Program-made: the position numbers and the translations under genes
Shown: piece after piece, positions 22,998 to 36,169 of the stretch
How positions within the stretch are numbered: position 1 is the first letter of the stretch
Layout: each line of letters starts with the position of its first letter
Notes under the pieces: generated by a model
Database searches by the model: none
What the model saw: only the letters and a program-made list of their open reading frames with translations
What the model was told of the DNA's origin: nothing
Assembly: GCA_947179485.1 (NCBI GenBank)
Contig: OX359248.1
Location: forward strand, 451,501 to 515,500
Length of the DNA: 64,000 bases
Source: Allacma fusca
Taxonomy: Eukaryota; Arthropoda; Collembola; Symphypleona; Sminthuridae
Direction of reading: 5' to 3'

Positions 22998-25900
22998 TAT
23001 TATTACAGAACGTTACATCTATAAGCTGAGGCCATGACTGCTTAGTTATATTTCTATAAAAATAGTTTCAGTTTAGTTAAAAAATTGTGTAGCCTTTCAC
23101 TTATTTCGGAAGAGAGAAATTGTGGAATGTATATGATCACTTTAAAAGTTGAACTCCAAAAATATTCAAGCAAACAGTTCACTAGCCCTAAACAACAAGG
23201 GTGACCAGATTACTTCTGTAGAAGCGTAAGAAGAATTGGGAGCGTAAAGACATTTTGAGAATGATTTTTAAAAAATACAGATCTCTCAGACCTTTTAAAA
23301 TTTGTCTACCCATTTGCAGGCTCAGTGTAAAATTATACATGTAGGGAATATTCAGATAGGGATTTTTAAAGATAGGATTTATCAGGTTTGGGCGGTAATC
23401 AATACTGGCGTCCGTAGACAGACAATTTCACATTGATTTCCCAAGTAGATTTGACCATGCCTATGGGAAAGTGAAAGGTAGCCAAAAGAAAAGGCGTAAG
23501 CTTTGAAATATTTGTTCACACACACATTTAACGCCCAGAGTTTTTGTTTGAGCGATGGGAATATTTAGGGAAACGCTAGCCTAATATAATATTCACGTCG
23601 TGGAATCAAGGCTATTTGTGTACGTGAATGTACATAGGCTTCGAAGCATGTTTGTCAGTTAAGTTTGTCTTTGAAAGAAGTGCAAGTTTCCCACATTGAG
23701 TGCGACCTATCGCTCGTGCGTAGGAAGGTAGAGCATGGTGCTGGAGCTGACTATGGTCATAGGAGTGGGAGAAAAGCAAACGCTGTCAGAGCCTGTCACC
23801 ATTCATCCATATTGACTTTTTTCTTTCTGCTTTCTCCATCTATTTCAATGCACTTTCCCCACCACACGCTCTCCCGTATGTACAGTCACGATTCCTCACG
23901 TAATTATGTACATCCACGTGTCCGCTCTAGCCCTATACTTGGGGAAGTGTGTACCACGTGTTTGTTCTCGGGAGGCCAAGAGAGAAAGGTCTCGCTAACC
24001 TCTGTCTCTACGTATGAAATAAATCACAAAAGAATTTTCTCTCCCTACGTTAGTCCATCATTTGTCTTTCTAATGCATTGCCATCATTTATTTCCAAATC
24101 TTATTCATTCCCTCTGCGTGCATCTTTCTTCCTTCTCCTTTTATGCCTCCTCCGTCCTCTCTTTACTATGCAGACAGGCATGTGGCATTTTTCTCTACTT
24201 TTACTAGTGCAAATAGCAATAAAAATACGCTGAATTTTACATCTCACGAGGAGGTCTCTCCCAATTCCCTCTCTTGACGAGTCTCTTCCTGTGCATTGAG
24301 TTTATGGCACTCCTGGTCCGACATTGACTTGAGACTAATTCAAGATATTTAATTTCCACAAAATCTTGGATGAGTGAGCATCTGTGAGTGTGTGAGGGAC
24401 GAGAGAAAGCAATTCTTTGATGTGTGGTTGTTTCTTATTTATTCATGGATCGGAATATTTATTATTCCTTCCCCTTTGAGAGAGTCCCCGTTTTCCCCTG
24501 TCTGTGCCGTAGACGCTTGCACTCAGACACACAGGCTCCATAAAAACCTGTAGACAACCTTATGCCGGCATGTTGCGTGTGTGTGACTCGTTTTCTCTGA
24601 TATCTGACCCTTTCTCTTGTTTCCCGCACACTCTACGCGTGAAAGATAAACAAAATGTAAACATTTTTTTCTCTTTGATTCCCAATTTGAATAGGTGAGA
24701 GTATGAATATCTATGTGTATGAGGGCTGAAAAAAAAATTCAGCACAATTCAGAGCTTTGATATTTCTCATTGAATTGTGTGATTCCGTTGCCCTTTTATA
24801 TCGGTACAAATTGTGAACATGTATAGTACTGGGCCACTTCAAAGAATGTCTCTTCACAGGGCTGGAAGGATACGCATATGTATGTATGTACATATATGGT
24901 CGTGTGGTTGTGCAAATATTAACGTTTCTAAAATATTTCTATATCTAGGTAAGTTACGGCGTGGAAAAGTGTTGGTGGAGTTCATTTTGATGGTTGTAGA
25001 GGATATAGATGCGTATGCTAATAGAAGGGCATTGACTACATAGGAAAGGCCGGATGATTTTTATAATGGCGAAAGTGGTTTATGGCTATTTCGTAAGGAA
25101 ATGTATGGGTTGTATAGAAATGAGAGAGCGAGAGTCAGTCATAAGACTAAATCATTCTAATGGACTGGAATTTTATGGCGTTTTCACGGCTTCATCCCTT
25201 TCCAATTCGATACTGTCCCTATAAAGCTCTTGCTCTAATGCCAAATCCAACCTCGACGCTTCTCTCCATTTTACATACAATTTGCAAAGGCTCAAGTCTT
25301 CGTGGGAAATGAAAACCAGTCATTGTAATGCATAACAATTGAGACATTGTCCTGCATTTTCAGTATGAACATCGTTGCGTAAGTGCGTACGCAAGTTCGT
25401 TTTAATGTTCCCTGAACCTTTGAATTTTTCCTGTAGACCATTCCCATGGAAAATAATTGTCTAAGCACTCATGGAAGCATGTCGTGTCTGCATTTATAGT
25501 ATGTAGCTGTATACGTAATTACATACATATGTGTGCAGGGATGTTAGCCAGTGCATACTTATCACTCACGCGGTCTACGGGTTCTTCCACAGATCCAGAC
25601 GTATACTAGATACATGCTTTTAATGCTTACGTATTTCTGGTCGATAAGAGTGGAGGGACAAGTTTGGAGCTTAATTGACACACTAGACTGTGCATGTCAT
25701 ACACGTCTCATTTACCATACAAAAGTTATAGATTTTGATGGTATTAGTTTCGAGTATCGATTTATTGTTATTATAAAATGACTCTCATTGTATATTGTAA
25801 AAGGAAATTGGAAGAACTGGGAATAAGCGGTCATATTACTCCTTGGTAGGTACCTATGTATCTACCATTTACTTTAAATTTTCAACGTTTACGTATACTA

Positions 25901-26844
25901 TCTATCGATTTGGCCTTTCAAATAAAACTGATAAAGTTTATCGTATAAGATAATGTGAAGAAAAAATTAATCGTCAGTACTGGTTATGAGCTTCTAACCG
26001 ATACATTCAGCTTTAGTTTCCGTTAGGATCAAGCCAGAAGTTATTTTAAAATAAAAAATAATATAATTATACAACGATCCGTTTTTTAGATTCCGGTAGG
26101 TATAAATAACACTTGGCGCATTAAAAATAAAGTACGCACTGAACAAGTTCTCTGTAATTTTTAAGTAATTAATTAGAAATAATTGTTTGAAGAGAAACAA
26201 ATGTAAGGAATTTTACTAAATTTGTGTGAGATAATGGAGGGATTTGATCTTTTTTTTGTTGGGACTGAAACTATATGGTGAATTATTTCGTCCATAATCC
26301 CAAGATTTTGATACTAGTATTATTAAATCTCATTTCATGTCGTTGGATTCACGAACATATTCGACCTCATTTCTGAATGGGTGGGTTGCTCAGTTCTAAA
26401 ATTGTTTGTAACTTGTAACTCATAGATCTCGTCTAATTTCGGCTACACTGAATTTGAAAGTTCTATAATTTACTTTGCTCAATTTGGAAAGGTGCTCTAC
26501 GGATTGCCAGTAAATTAAATTTTTTGAGAACTTTTTCCGTTTGTACTGAAATGGAGATGTCAAAAAGACACATTTAATGGAAAGTAGGTGAAAGTTGGTT
26601 AGAAATAAGTTGGTAGTGGATTTGAAGTTTTGAGGACGGAGCTGCACATCCACATCCCTCGTGTTTATTGAGGCTTGGAGTGTGTCATTTTGGAACGTTT
26701 GTATACATAAGGGACGGGGGCATGAGTTGGATTGGAATTTGTTGCTCTTGAGATGATTCGATGAGTCACTTGTGACTCTAACTTTGACTTACTCTGAGGT
26801 TTGGAAATGAATTTAACTTGAAGAGGTTCCTATTTAATTCAAAT

Positions 26845-26859
26845 AGAGAGAGAGAGAGA
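26845..26859. repeat. (GA)n microsatellite
   Basis: About seven units. Confidence 0.8.
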
Positions 26860-28796
26860 ATTTATCTTATTATGGACTTAAATGATTCTGGGAGTAAATA
26901 CACTACAGAACTCCGTCTAGGTAGGAGCTGCACATTTAGTCTACTTTGTAGACATTCCCCCCTAATCAGACCTTTCTCCCTGTTTATCTTTGGCTTCACA
27001 GGCTTTTCCGAAAGGACTTTCTCCCTTTCACGTCAGCCTAATGCTCCTTTATCTCCTTTATAGTCCACACACATGTATGTAACTTAATTGTACAAGGCCT
27101 ACATTCACACTGCTTTTTGGACCTTACCCTGTAAAAGGCACTTCGTGTGTGTCTCTGGAGTGGGATATATGTATCTGTCCTTTCTCGGAATTCCGAACGT
27201 GTGTTATTACTCTGGGTTAAGAAAGCATGTCCATGTTTATGTCCTTCCAAATGCATTGGGTACAGGAGAGTGCTAATTTCTTCAAAAGGTTAAGTTACAA
27301 ACTAAACACTAAATTTCCATTGAGGACCATCCCTATTCTCAATACCTACGCCCTCTTATAATCTGATAAAACATGTGTTTGGTTTCTCCATTTCCCACCA
27401 ATTCTCCTTTCCTTCCTTCTCCATCACGTATCCATGCCCAAAATAACTTTATTTCATCCTCAACATCCATCTTCCCTATTTCATTCTATTTTTCATCCCT
27501 AAGCACAACATGTTGACCCTGTAAAAGATTTATACATTCATTCGATTTCATCCGCTTCGCACTCTTTGAAGCTTCCCATCCTTTCACTTGTCTATATGTA
27601 TCACTTTTGAATCAGGACAATTTTATTGTTTGCTTAGATATATTCCAAGTATTTATGTTTCTCTTGCCAAAAATTTTAGAATTTTCTTTACATATATCTA
27701 TATATTTGTATGAACACAAGTAATAGGATTTTGCTTTTCAATGTGAGCGTATTTGTGTTATCAATTGAATTGCAGTATCTACGTAATCCTGAACTTCCCA
27801 ATAGCTTCAAATTAAAACCTGCTTTGATATATAATTACACATTGCAATAATAAATTCTAGTTACGTTCTTAAATTAAATTCAGAATTTTTAACCCCATTA
27901 AATATATCTACAGTAACAATCGTATGGGATGCCGAAAACTGTATGTGTTTTACTACGGAGACATTACCAGGCACTGTATGTTGCTGTAAAGCTGCCTTTG
28001 AAAGCTCAGTTTATGTAGCCTTTATCGTTTTGAAGGCGCGTGAAGAGAGGCTTAAATTTTTGCCGCTCGAGTAAATTGTTGGTCGTGGGAATGGTAATAG
28101 GTTGTGCGTTAAAGGGTTGAGGTTATAAAGGGAAAGTGTGTCAGGATGATGATCTATAGATATTTGTAATCACAAGTTATAAGATTGTGTGGACTTCGAG
28201 GTTGATTTGACAGAGCTGACTGTGGGGAATGGAAGCCCCCTGCTGAGGGTAGACTTTGTCTTGTGTGTCGAGAGAGGTAATGAGAGAAACCAGGAGATTT
28301 TTTACTCAGCACTGCGAAGGGGGTTAAGTATGAGTTACGTGATTAACTTGTGATTCGGTTAATGAGATAAAATAGCGGAAGATACGTAATTGTGGGAAAT
28401 CTTGGAGCTTCACTTTCCCTCCTATCCTCACTCACTTCCTCGATAGTTCCCCAACTTTCACTCCCTTCTTCTTCTCTCAAGTTCCCACGAGAGTTAACGT
28501 CTCGGCAAGCAAAGTTTTCAACTTCAATCTCTCCGCCTAACTCCCCTTTTCTCCATCTCTTCATATTTCCCTCAAAATTGGCTCTCTTATACAGTGAGGA
28601 GTTCCTTCAAAATCAAGCAAGGAACTTGGATTCATTTTATTTAAAATAGTACGTTTCTTTAATTTAGCTCTTTTTTTCTGGATGACATTCTTTCCCTCTC
28701 TGTAGTCATTTCACTCAAGAGTCTGTCTGTGAGTAATTATTCAAAAATTAAAATGCACAGTTTATTGAACATAGGTTTCCATTAAGCTGAAAGTGT

Positions 28797-28877
28797 CTTG
28801 AAGTTCCTCAGGAACCTCAAGTTTCTCCAGATTTTATCTACATGTTCCCCAAATCCTTTTTAATCCCGAAAAAGGAT
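28797..28877. repeat. Two adjacent short hairpins
   Basis: CTTGAAGTTCC at 28797-28807 pairs with GGAACCTCAAG at 28811-28821 (ten of eleven, loop TCA). Thirty-one bases on, ATCCTTTTT at 28853-28861 pairs perfectly with AAAAAGGAT at 28869-28877 (loop of seven). The second stem followed by bases GC could resemble a transcription end signal, but no transcript is known here. Confidence 0.55.
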
Positions 28878-28879
28878 AG

Positions 28880-30608
28880 CACACCTCGCCAAATTCCTAA
28901 TATTTTGAAATAGCTCTACTGCATCTGCCGTTTACATTTTACGGATTGGGACATTAATTTACAATGTTGTGAATCATTACATTGACCTAACCAAACAACC
29001 CATTAATATTAGGAATCCCTTTCCTCCTATTGAGTTTTTTTGCAAATTTTATATGTTATTACGTTTATTGGGAAAGACATTTAAAATGTATGAAGAAATG
29101 TCTGGAGAAAGTAATCGCCTGTAAGCTATTCCTACGAATCGGGCTTTGAGTTCTCTAAAATATTTCCGATTCGGTGTCAGCTGTCAAGGAAAAAGAAAAA
29201 AAAACAAGATGTAATTTGAGACAAAATGTATTTTGTATGTCTGCCATAAAATTTATGAAGCATTTTATGATTCAAAGAGTTTCTTTCTCGTTATATTGAA
29301 CTCACGTGAGACTCCATGAAGCCATTAGTGTTGATCTTATGCCGAATCCTTAAACATCTCTGTCGGGGATATGGAAAAACTATTTTGATTGGAAGGAAAG
29401 GAGATGGGAATAGAGGAAAAAATAAGAACAGAAAGTTCAAGGAAAAAGTGAAAGTAGTCAAAGCTTCTCAATATTTTCACATGAATGATCTTTTCTATAC
29501 ATAATATCACATTAATTACTATTGACTTCTTCAGAGATTTTTTCTTTGAGGAAAGTTTCCTACTCAAGGTCTTCCTACAACGAGGCATGCATAATATGTA
29601 ATTATGTAGATACATATGCACATTGTATGTATGTATGTAGATACTCCCAGTCTTTGATTGCACACTCGTACTTTTATAATTGCCTCATTTATAAGTTCTT
29701 TTCCTCAGCCTCGAATTTTTCTGATTGCATGGAATATTCTTTGCTTTGCATTTACAGACAGATTGCTTGTACGTGATTTTACTGTTCTTCATGTAGCATT
29801 TCCTTGTATGTATCTATTTAGGAACTCCTTTTCTTTTCAACGGAACACCTTGTATGTAATGAACTGAGTTGTATAGTTCAGGTCATTTATCAAATATTCA
29901 CTTTGTCATATGTTTGCATTGAGGCAGGTCCTCAAAGAAAACACTGAAGACTGTTTTCCCATAGGAAACGAAAAGTGTATTTGTGCACGTGATAATTAAT
30001 GAAACCAACTTTGTTTCCCTTACAATTTGCCGAGCGTGTTTCCTTAAGATATTCAAAACTTTCACAAGGCCACATCCCAGAATCACCATTATTCCCGTTC
30101 ACAATGAGAGGTTGCTTTCCCCATAGTTATTTCCAGTATTAATTCCGTATGACAAGCATGCATATAGAATCACTCTGATGGATACTCTGAAACGAGGGTA
30201 TTTAGACATAATTATGTACATAGTCATGATAAGTTCGGAGATCGGATTATCCCTTAAGGATAGTTTTCTTGATGGTGATGCATCAAGGAGTGTTCGAAAA
30301 TTCCTAACTGCAGCGGTACAATTTAGGCCCTGCGATATGACACGGATATTCAATGTTAAGAGTAATTAGGCAATGCCTTATGGGCAGAGGGGAATGCGAG
30401 ACTTTTTACAAGAAGCGTGCAAAAATTCATGTATGTACTCTGGGAGTAAACCTATTTTAAAAATAGGCGCCCACTATCGATAAACTAAGAATCCACGAGG
30501 AGTCGTGGAGAAAGTGTGGGGAAATAAGGGGAACACGTATCTATAGAAGATACTAAGAAAATCTTGGAAGTAGAACTTGAAGAAAGTGCGGAGGAGCCTA
30601 TGGAGAGA
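28880..30608. other. Non-coding stretch, no gene recognised
   Basis: Unstructured AT-rich DNA with a GTAT tandem run near 29622-29640. Overlapping frames on the two strands (such as 29337-29663) show no domain. Confidence 0.55.
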
Positions 30609-30616
30609 AGTCTGAA
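30609..30616. other. Target-site duplication, left copy (hAT element)
   Basis: AGTCTGAA abuts the left terminal inverted repeat and is repeated exactly at 31304-31311. Eight bases is the size made by hAT transposases. Confidence 0.85.
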
Positions 30617-31303
30617 TAGTGCATCGCATGGGTTCAAGTCGCACCCGGGTATTTGGGTTCAGGTCCAGGTTCAGGTTCAGTATGGGTGCAAGTATTTTGG
30701 ACCCAATAATTTTGGGTCCTTTCTGGGTACAATGATTTTTACCCGTGAAATTGGGTACAGGTTCAGGTTCAGGACCAGGTACAGAGAAAAACCCGTTTTG
30801 ATTTTACCTGTAAGGACCAGGTGTAACACATGAAAGACCTGAACCTGATCACAAAAGACCTGAAATGTTTGGGTTCATTAATTGAAAGTTGAAGGCCGGA
30901 GAATTTCAATCTTCCAGGATGATTTCCATCGCAAAAGCAATGGCAGGGTGTCCCAGGAACCAGAGAACTTGCATTCTTATTCATTTTAAATATATTTTGT
31001 AATATTTCTACTTTTAATACAAGATAAAATTTTTAAAAAGTTCGGATTCTCAAGTACCCAAACATGTTCAGGTCCGGTTCAAAAATACCCGGGTTCAGGT
31101 CGTCTTTTGGGTACTTTTTCGGGTTCAGGTACTAATCAGGTGCGGGTACTACAAAAATGCAATTGGGTCAGGTTCAGGATCGAAATATTTTAACCTGTTA
31201 AATGGGTACATTTTCAGGTACAGGTTCACACTTTTGAGGTACCCAAAGTTTGGGTCCAGGTTCAGGTTCAGGTTCGACTGTTTTGAACCCATGCGATGCA
31301 CTA
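30617..31303. mobile_element. Non-autonomous hAT-type DNA transposon (687 bp MITE)
   Basis: The ends are perfect 21-base inverted repeats (30617-30637 and 31283-31303) that begin TAGTGCATCGCA and continue TGGGTTCAA. They are flanked by an exact 8-base duplication. The TAGTG terminus and the 8-base duplication are hallmarks of hAT elements. There is no transposase frame; the longest frames are 89 and 71 codons and unrelated, so it must have moved with an enzyme made elsewhere. Inside are many GGTTCAG words: at least five in the left arm and five in the right arm on the + strand, with two ACCTGAA (reverse) in the middle near 30836-30860. GGGTAC/GTACCC words also recur. Subterminal repeats in hAT elements can bind transposase, but here left and right arrays point the same way rather than mirroring each other. 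Perfect terminal repeats and duplication suggest a fairly young insertion. Confidence 0.9.
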
Positions 31304-31311
31304 AGTCTGAA
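31304..31311. other. Target-site duplication, right copy (hAT element)
   Basis: AGTCTGAA, identical to the copy at 30609-30616, directly after the right terminal repeat. Confidence 0.85.
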
Positions 31312-34300
31312 GAATGTAGGTATAGCCAAGGATTATGTGAACATGTGAAGGAAGGATTGAAGAGAGTGGAGGGAAGGAGAGAATGTTATATGCAAAACGG
31401 AATGGGAGAACCATGAAGGAGGCGGATGGGAAGAAGACAGTACGTATACAACGAATGAAGGAAAACCTGTGGCGATATTTATTCTTGGGAGTGAAAAATT
31501 CATTGAAGGAATGTTAGTAAATGTATCGTGCTATAAGTGGACTCAGTATCAGAACCAATATTCATAATCATTTCTCTGAGGAATCATGCTACAGGAACAA
31601 CCCTGACATGACGCTTCAAGGGAACCTGGGAATTGCAAAAACTATCTCAATTTTGCCCTCGAACATGCTATTCCCCTTTACATTTCAAATTGACTAGATC
31701 TTATGTGAGAGTATTCTTGGCCCCTCTCTCCTCAATTTTCAGCCTCTTATTCCCCGCTGCTTACAGTTACTCAGGCATTTCTCCAATTCTTATTGTATGT
31801 ATCTATATCTTATTGTACTGCTGTTATTTTTTAGTCTCATGTTATTTTTCACATGAGCGTTCCATGTCAAGTTAGTCACCAAAACTCACTTCTCCGCTTG
31901 GAATATATTGCTACATATGTATGTACATACATTGTGTGTGGATAATCATACTCTCCGTCTAGTTTCACACACAATGCTTGATCATATAAGCCCAGAGATT
32001 GTATCATAAAATATGCACCATTACTAAAATCCCTATCTTTAAAAAAAAAACTAAACTTTTGTCAGGCTGAGGCCTAAAAATTGTTTACCCAACTTATCCC
32101 ATCGGGTTTTAAGTTACATATTTTAAAGATAATTCGAAAAAAATTAGTAACATTGATTGGAAAATGTGAGCTTCAAAACTACTTTTCGTTGCCTTACTTG
32201 GAGACTTAACTTTCACGAGTTTCCTACTTTTCAAAAACCTGGAATGGCTTCCAGCGAAATGTGCACACACATTTTTTATTAGCCTCTTTGGAAGTTTCTT
32301 GAAATGTTACGTCTCAAGAAGTAGGAACAACAACATGCTGAAGATGAACATGAAGATACTTACTATACACAAAACTCATTGTAGCTTCTATCGCATTCAA
32401 ATAATGCGTCAAAACTTTGACTCAAGTACCTACAGTTTACATCAAGTTATGAATTTCTGAGCTCCTCCCTACAAGTTTTCACTCTAATCAAGAATAAATG
32501 AAGGGAGGCCAATTAGTCAGTCAAATTAGATGTACGCTCAATTGCAGGTGTTTGCTAGTGATTTCAGGGTTTAATTCCAAGAAAAACTCTTTTTCATTGA
32601 CACTTGCCAAATGCGATTTAGTTTCATACAAAAACGCCATATTTGGAGAATGCTGATGGTGAGAGCCGATTTCAGTACCCTCGTTCAGAACAGATGGAAC
32701 TTAACAGTACAGCTCACAAGTGTCCAATTGTACACTACTTCTATTTACAGGATTCTAATAATAGTGTAAAATGGATGTGGAATCCTCATTTTTCACACTC
32801 GATTGATGTAAAGTAATGATTTGCTTATGGCAAATTGAAGTGACAGTTAAATAATATCCAGGATCTTGAAACTCCTAAGCTTTGTAAACACAGCTCGGAT
32901 TGTATATTTAGGGTATAATTGGAGTGTGTCAAAGGCTACTAAATTTCTTGAGATTTCTCTGTCCTTTCTTGTCAATATTGAAAAATTAGAGAAACTGAGG
33001 TAACTGAGACCATTCGGATTTATTAGGAGAGATTATGCTGTCTAAGAAGGAAGTAGGGAATAGGAAATCAAAGAAGTAGAGGAAAGTACTCTTGAACTCT
33101 TCATTGGCCCACAATTGCAGGTAAATTGTGTTGTGAAATGTGATTGAGGATATGAAAGGAAGGGTGGGAAAGTGAAAATGAAAGTGGAGAGCCCCGTCCG
33201 CTATTACTGATAAGGACGGAGAGGATAGACAGGGCCTGGTAAACAAGATTTTATTTACTGAGAAAGGAAATATATTGTTAGACCTGCATTGGGCAAATCC
33301 AGAGTTAAAAAGAAGAAAACTGGGAGAGACAGAGTGAGGAACGACGGAACTGGGATTGTAAATACGGAATTTGCAATATTTAATAGGTTTGCCGGGCCAC
33401 TTTGGTGTGAAGGTGGGGGAAATATGGGAAATATTTGAAGAAAGGTGGGCGATGGAGGGAAAGGCGCTGGGGTGTGTTGACAGTCAACATGGTTTTTATC
33501 TCAGAATAAACAAGGAGCGTAAATAAAGAGTGCTCAACAAAAAGTTCCATCTTTCAGTGGCAGTGTTTGAGAAAACCCAGGGCTTTGGATATATTTCCCA
33601 TACCGTAGACACTAATGGTCTTTCTCCTCAACCCGACCCACACTGTCTTATTTTCACCGACGTTTAAGGCTTTGATGGCGAGGAGGAAATTTTCTCCATT
33701 ATTTATAACTCCCAACTTACAGGCAATTAGGAGCTTTAGGAAAAGCATGGAAAGGAATTTCTGTCATAATTTATCATCAAATTTTTCTCTGATAACATCT
33801 CTTCAAGTCCAAGGATGCATGTGTACGTCCTCAATTCAGCAACTTTCCGCCTCCACAAAACTTGCGTAAGCTCTTCCTAATGTCTGCGTATTTTGCAGTA
33901 AAATATCCCAAATCTTGTGCATCCTACAGCACATATCTCCTGGAGTCAGTACAGTCCACTTAAAGCCAATGCACCTATACAAGCACTCAAATCCACTAAA
34001 CGGGAATCCCAAGTATTTTACACGATCGTACGCAAATAAGTTATTGCAACAAAATTACCCACTTATTACACTCTCTAGTGTCAAAATTTGTCTCCAATAA
34101 TCAAGTTATTAATTATTTGTGTCATTCTCAACTTTAAGGCTTGTAATCCGAGCGTTGTACTTGAGTTTGATATTTCCGTAACTGTAAATGCCTCAGTGTT
34201 GTATTATTTTTGAATTCAAATGTATGTATATTAGTTTTGATACCGTCACAGGTGTTTATTTATTTTTTAGCCTGTTACTTACTATGTTAGTGAGTCTGTC

Positions 34301-36100
34301 TCTTGAAACAGTATTCCACTCACTTCTCTGAATTCCCTTGAACATTCTCCATGCCTTTCGTTTACTTTTAAAAGTAGTCCTATTTTCTTTGGAACACTGT
34401 TCGACTCGCAAGTTTGCTGGAACTGCGGGAGCATATTTGTCAGCGGTATTTGCAATAGTGTACGTGTTTTTATTGATTTGAGCTCGCGCTCCTTCAATAG
34501 CTATGTATGTGTACAAGTATGATCAGAATGCATATTCCAGAAGAGTAATTCTCTTCAAAAATAAATATCTTGATACAAAAATCCTAATGGTTCTGCGTAA
34601 CAATATATTTCCAATCGGACTAAGGATCAGAATTTTGTGGAGTTGTTGGAGGTGAAATTGAAGCCGGAAGTCATGTAGTGTCGGTCAGGTTACAAAGACG
34701 TATGACTCCAATCCGTGGAGGTCTGCCGACAAAAACTTGTCACTTGCATTATACCTTTGAAGGATGCCCACATTATTTTGTATCAGAACATTAAGTGCTC
34801 CTATTCACTGACGCTGTCATTTTTTATACTAACCTCAATCGCGCTTCTTTGCTATGATTTTGAACAAGGGACCAGTGTGCCCATGCTTGGGTCACAATAA
34901 TTTCCCCGTGTAATTTCGAGACATGGTTTAAGTTATGGAAAAGAGGGGCTGATGCGCACCGCTAAAGGTAACCATGCCTGAAAACTCTGTTGTTATTAGT
35001 AACCTGCAAGCAAACGGATACTGAGAATTTCAGAGGACAGAGCTCTTCATCCGGTAGAGCGTCAGAACGAATCTCACCAGATTTTGTTTCTAGTAAAATC
35101 CAAAACTAACGTTTGCATGTATTCTATTGGCTGGGATGAAGTTGAAACAACCACCTCGATTGTTCAGGGTTTTGCAATGATTTTGCAAACAGGATTATAG
35201 TTGATTGCAATGACGAGGAGAAAATGAAATACATCCTTTACTATAGTGGATGTTCTTTATGGAGCATGAAGGCATAATGTTGTCAATCGAAAACTTCGTT
35301 AGTCATAATTTCATATTTTTCTTTCTCTCCACGGTTCTGTGTTTCGCAATATTTATTTAATAAATTTCCCATGCTTTTTCGTGAAAGGAAAAGGATATGA
35401 AGCTTAACACGGCTCGTCTAAAAAGGAGATAGAGGAAGGGCTAAGTTTATTTGGAATTGAATTTACTTGGCATTTTCTCTCGCTCCATCTCCCTTTCTCC
35501 TTTCTCCTTTCCCCTTTGCCATGGTTTCCCGTAGAGCACAGATAGGGATAAAAGAGGAGAGGAGAGGAAATATGTAAAAACGTGTCTCGTCATCGCGTGG
35601 TTTGATTTTTTCTTCTCCTATCTACCTCTCCTCCCGAACAATATTTTTCCGTCAAATTCCCCATGTTATCAATGTGGTAAATTTATAGCGATTGAACTTC
35701 TCCCCTAATCTCGTATCCATGTTAGTGGGTTACTAATGGATATTTTTTCCCACTCCTTCTGCTCAGCTTTGTCTCCCTATAGTGCGGGCTCAAGAGTTGA
35801 GATGGGATGAGGACGCATTGGACTGTGAGTGAAATAGTTTCACACCTTCTCGAATCATTTTCAGCGTACTTAGTCCTGCTGAGGGAGAGGTGGAGAAATG
35901 GATGGGATGAGAGGTAGACGAGCTGAGATCTGCTTTTTTCTGTTGCTTTCGCAATACGTCTCTCGTCCCCTTTTTTTTCCTATTTTAGATGGAGTGTAGA
36001 AAAAGTGAAAGTGTGGAAGGCTGAAAAGCCCTATGTTTTATAGAAACACGTGAAAGTCACATCCAAAAAAAGGGGACCTACATATATAAGTAACGGAAAG
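31312..36100. other. Non-coding stretch, no gene recognised
   Basis: It contains a perfect 16-base palindrome ATGTATGTACATACAT at 31917-31932, a purine-biased region around 33000-33460, the tRNA-like fragment at 35040, and a pyrimidine-rich tract around 35460-35520. Short frames show no domains. Confidence 0.55.
35040..35100 (+). ncRNA. Decayed tRNA-like segment (possible SINE head)
   Basis: GAGCTC, then CGGTAGAGCGTCAGA, strongly resembles the D-arm and start of the anticodon arm of ordinary tRNAs (GCTC at 35042-35045 pairs with GAGC at 35057-35060). About 20 bases on, GATTTT and AAAATC enclose a nine-base loop containing TTCTAGT, like a degraded T-arm. There is no proper B box and no paired acceptor stem, so it is not a working tRNA. 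It may be an old tRNA pseudogene or SINE. Confidence 0.3.
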
Positions 36101-36106
36101 GGAAAC

Positions 36107-36159
36107 GTACACAGGGAATCCTACAAAGACATCTGCGTATATGGGCTTTCCCTGTGTAC
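36107..36159. repeat. 12-bp perfect inverted repeat
   Basis: GTACACAGGGAA at 36107-36118 and TTCCCTGTGTAC at 36148-36159 are exact reverse complements around a 29-base loop. CCTACAT at 36078 and ATGTAGG at 36162 form an additional outer pair, but with unequal spacing on the two sides. Confidence 0.7.
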
Positions 36160-36169
36160 ACATGTAGGC

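Larger units (their letters stand above)
22470..28790. other. Non-coding stretch, no gene recognised
   Basis: It contains a fold-back structure at 22879-22997, a short GA tract at 26845-26859, very AT-rich DNA around 26030-26230, and a pyrimidine-rich tract at about 28392-28570. The longest frame of the window (23665-24207) is open from a TTG; its first in-frame ATG is near 23848. It looks like a chance frame over pyrimidine-rich sequence. Confidence 0.5.

Noticed and set aside
23665-24207. Longest open frame in the window (180 codons, + strand)
   Set aside because: It is open from TTG, its first in-frame ATG is near 23848, the sequence is pyrimidine-rich in the second half, and the product is Ser/Phe/His-rich with no recognisable domain.
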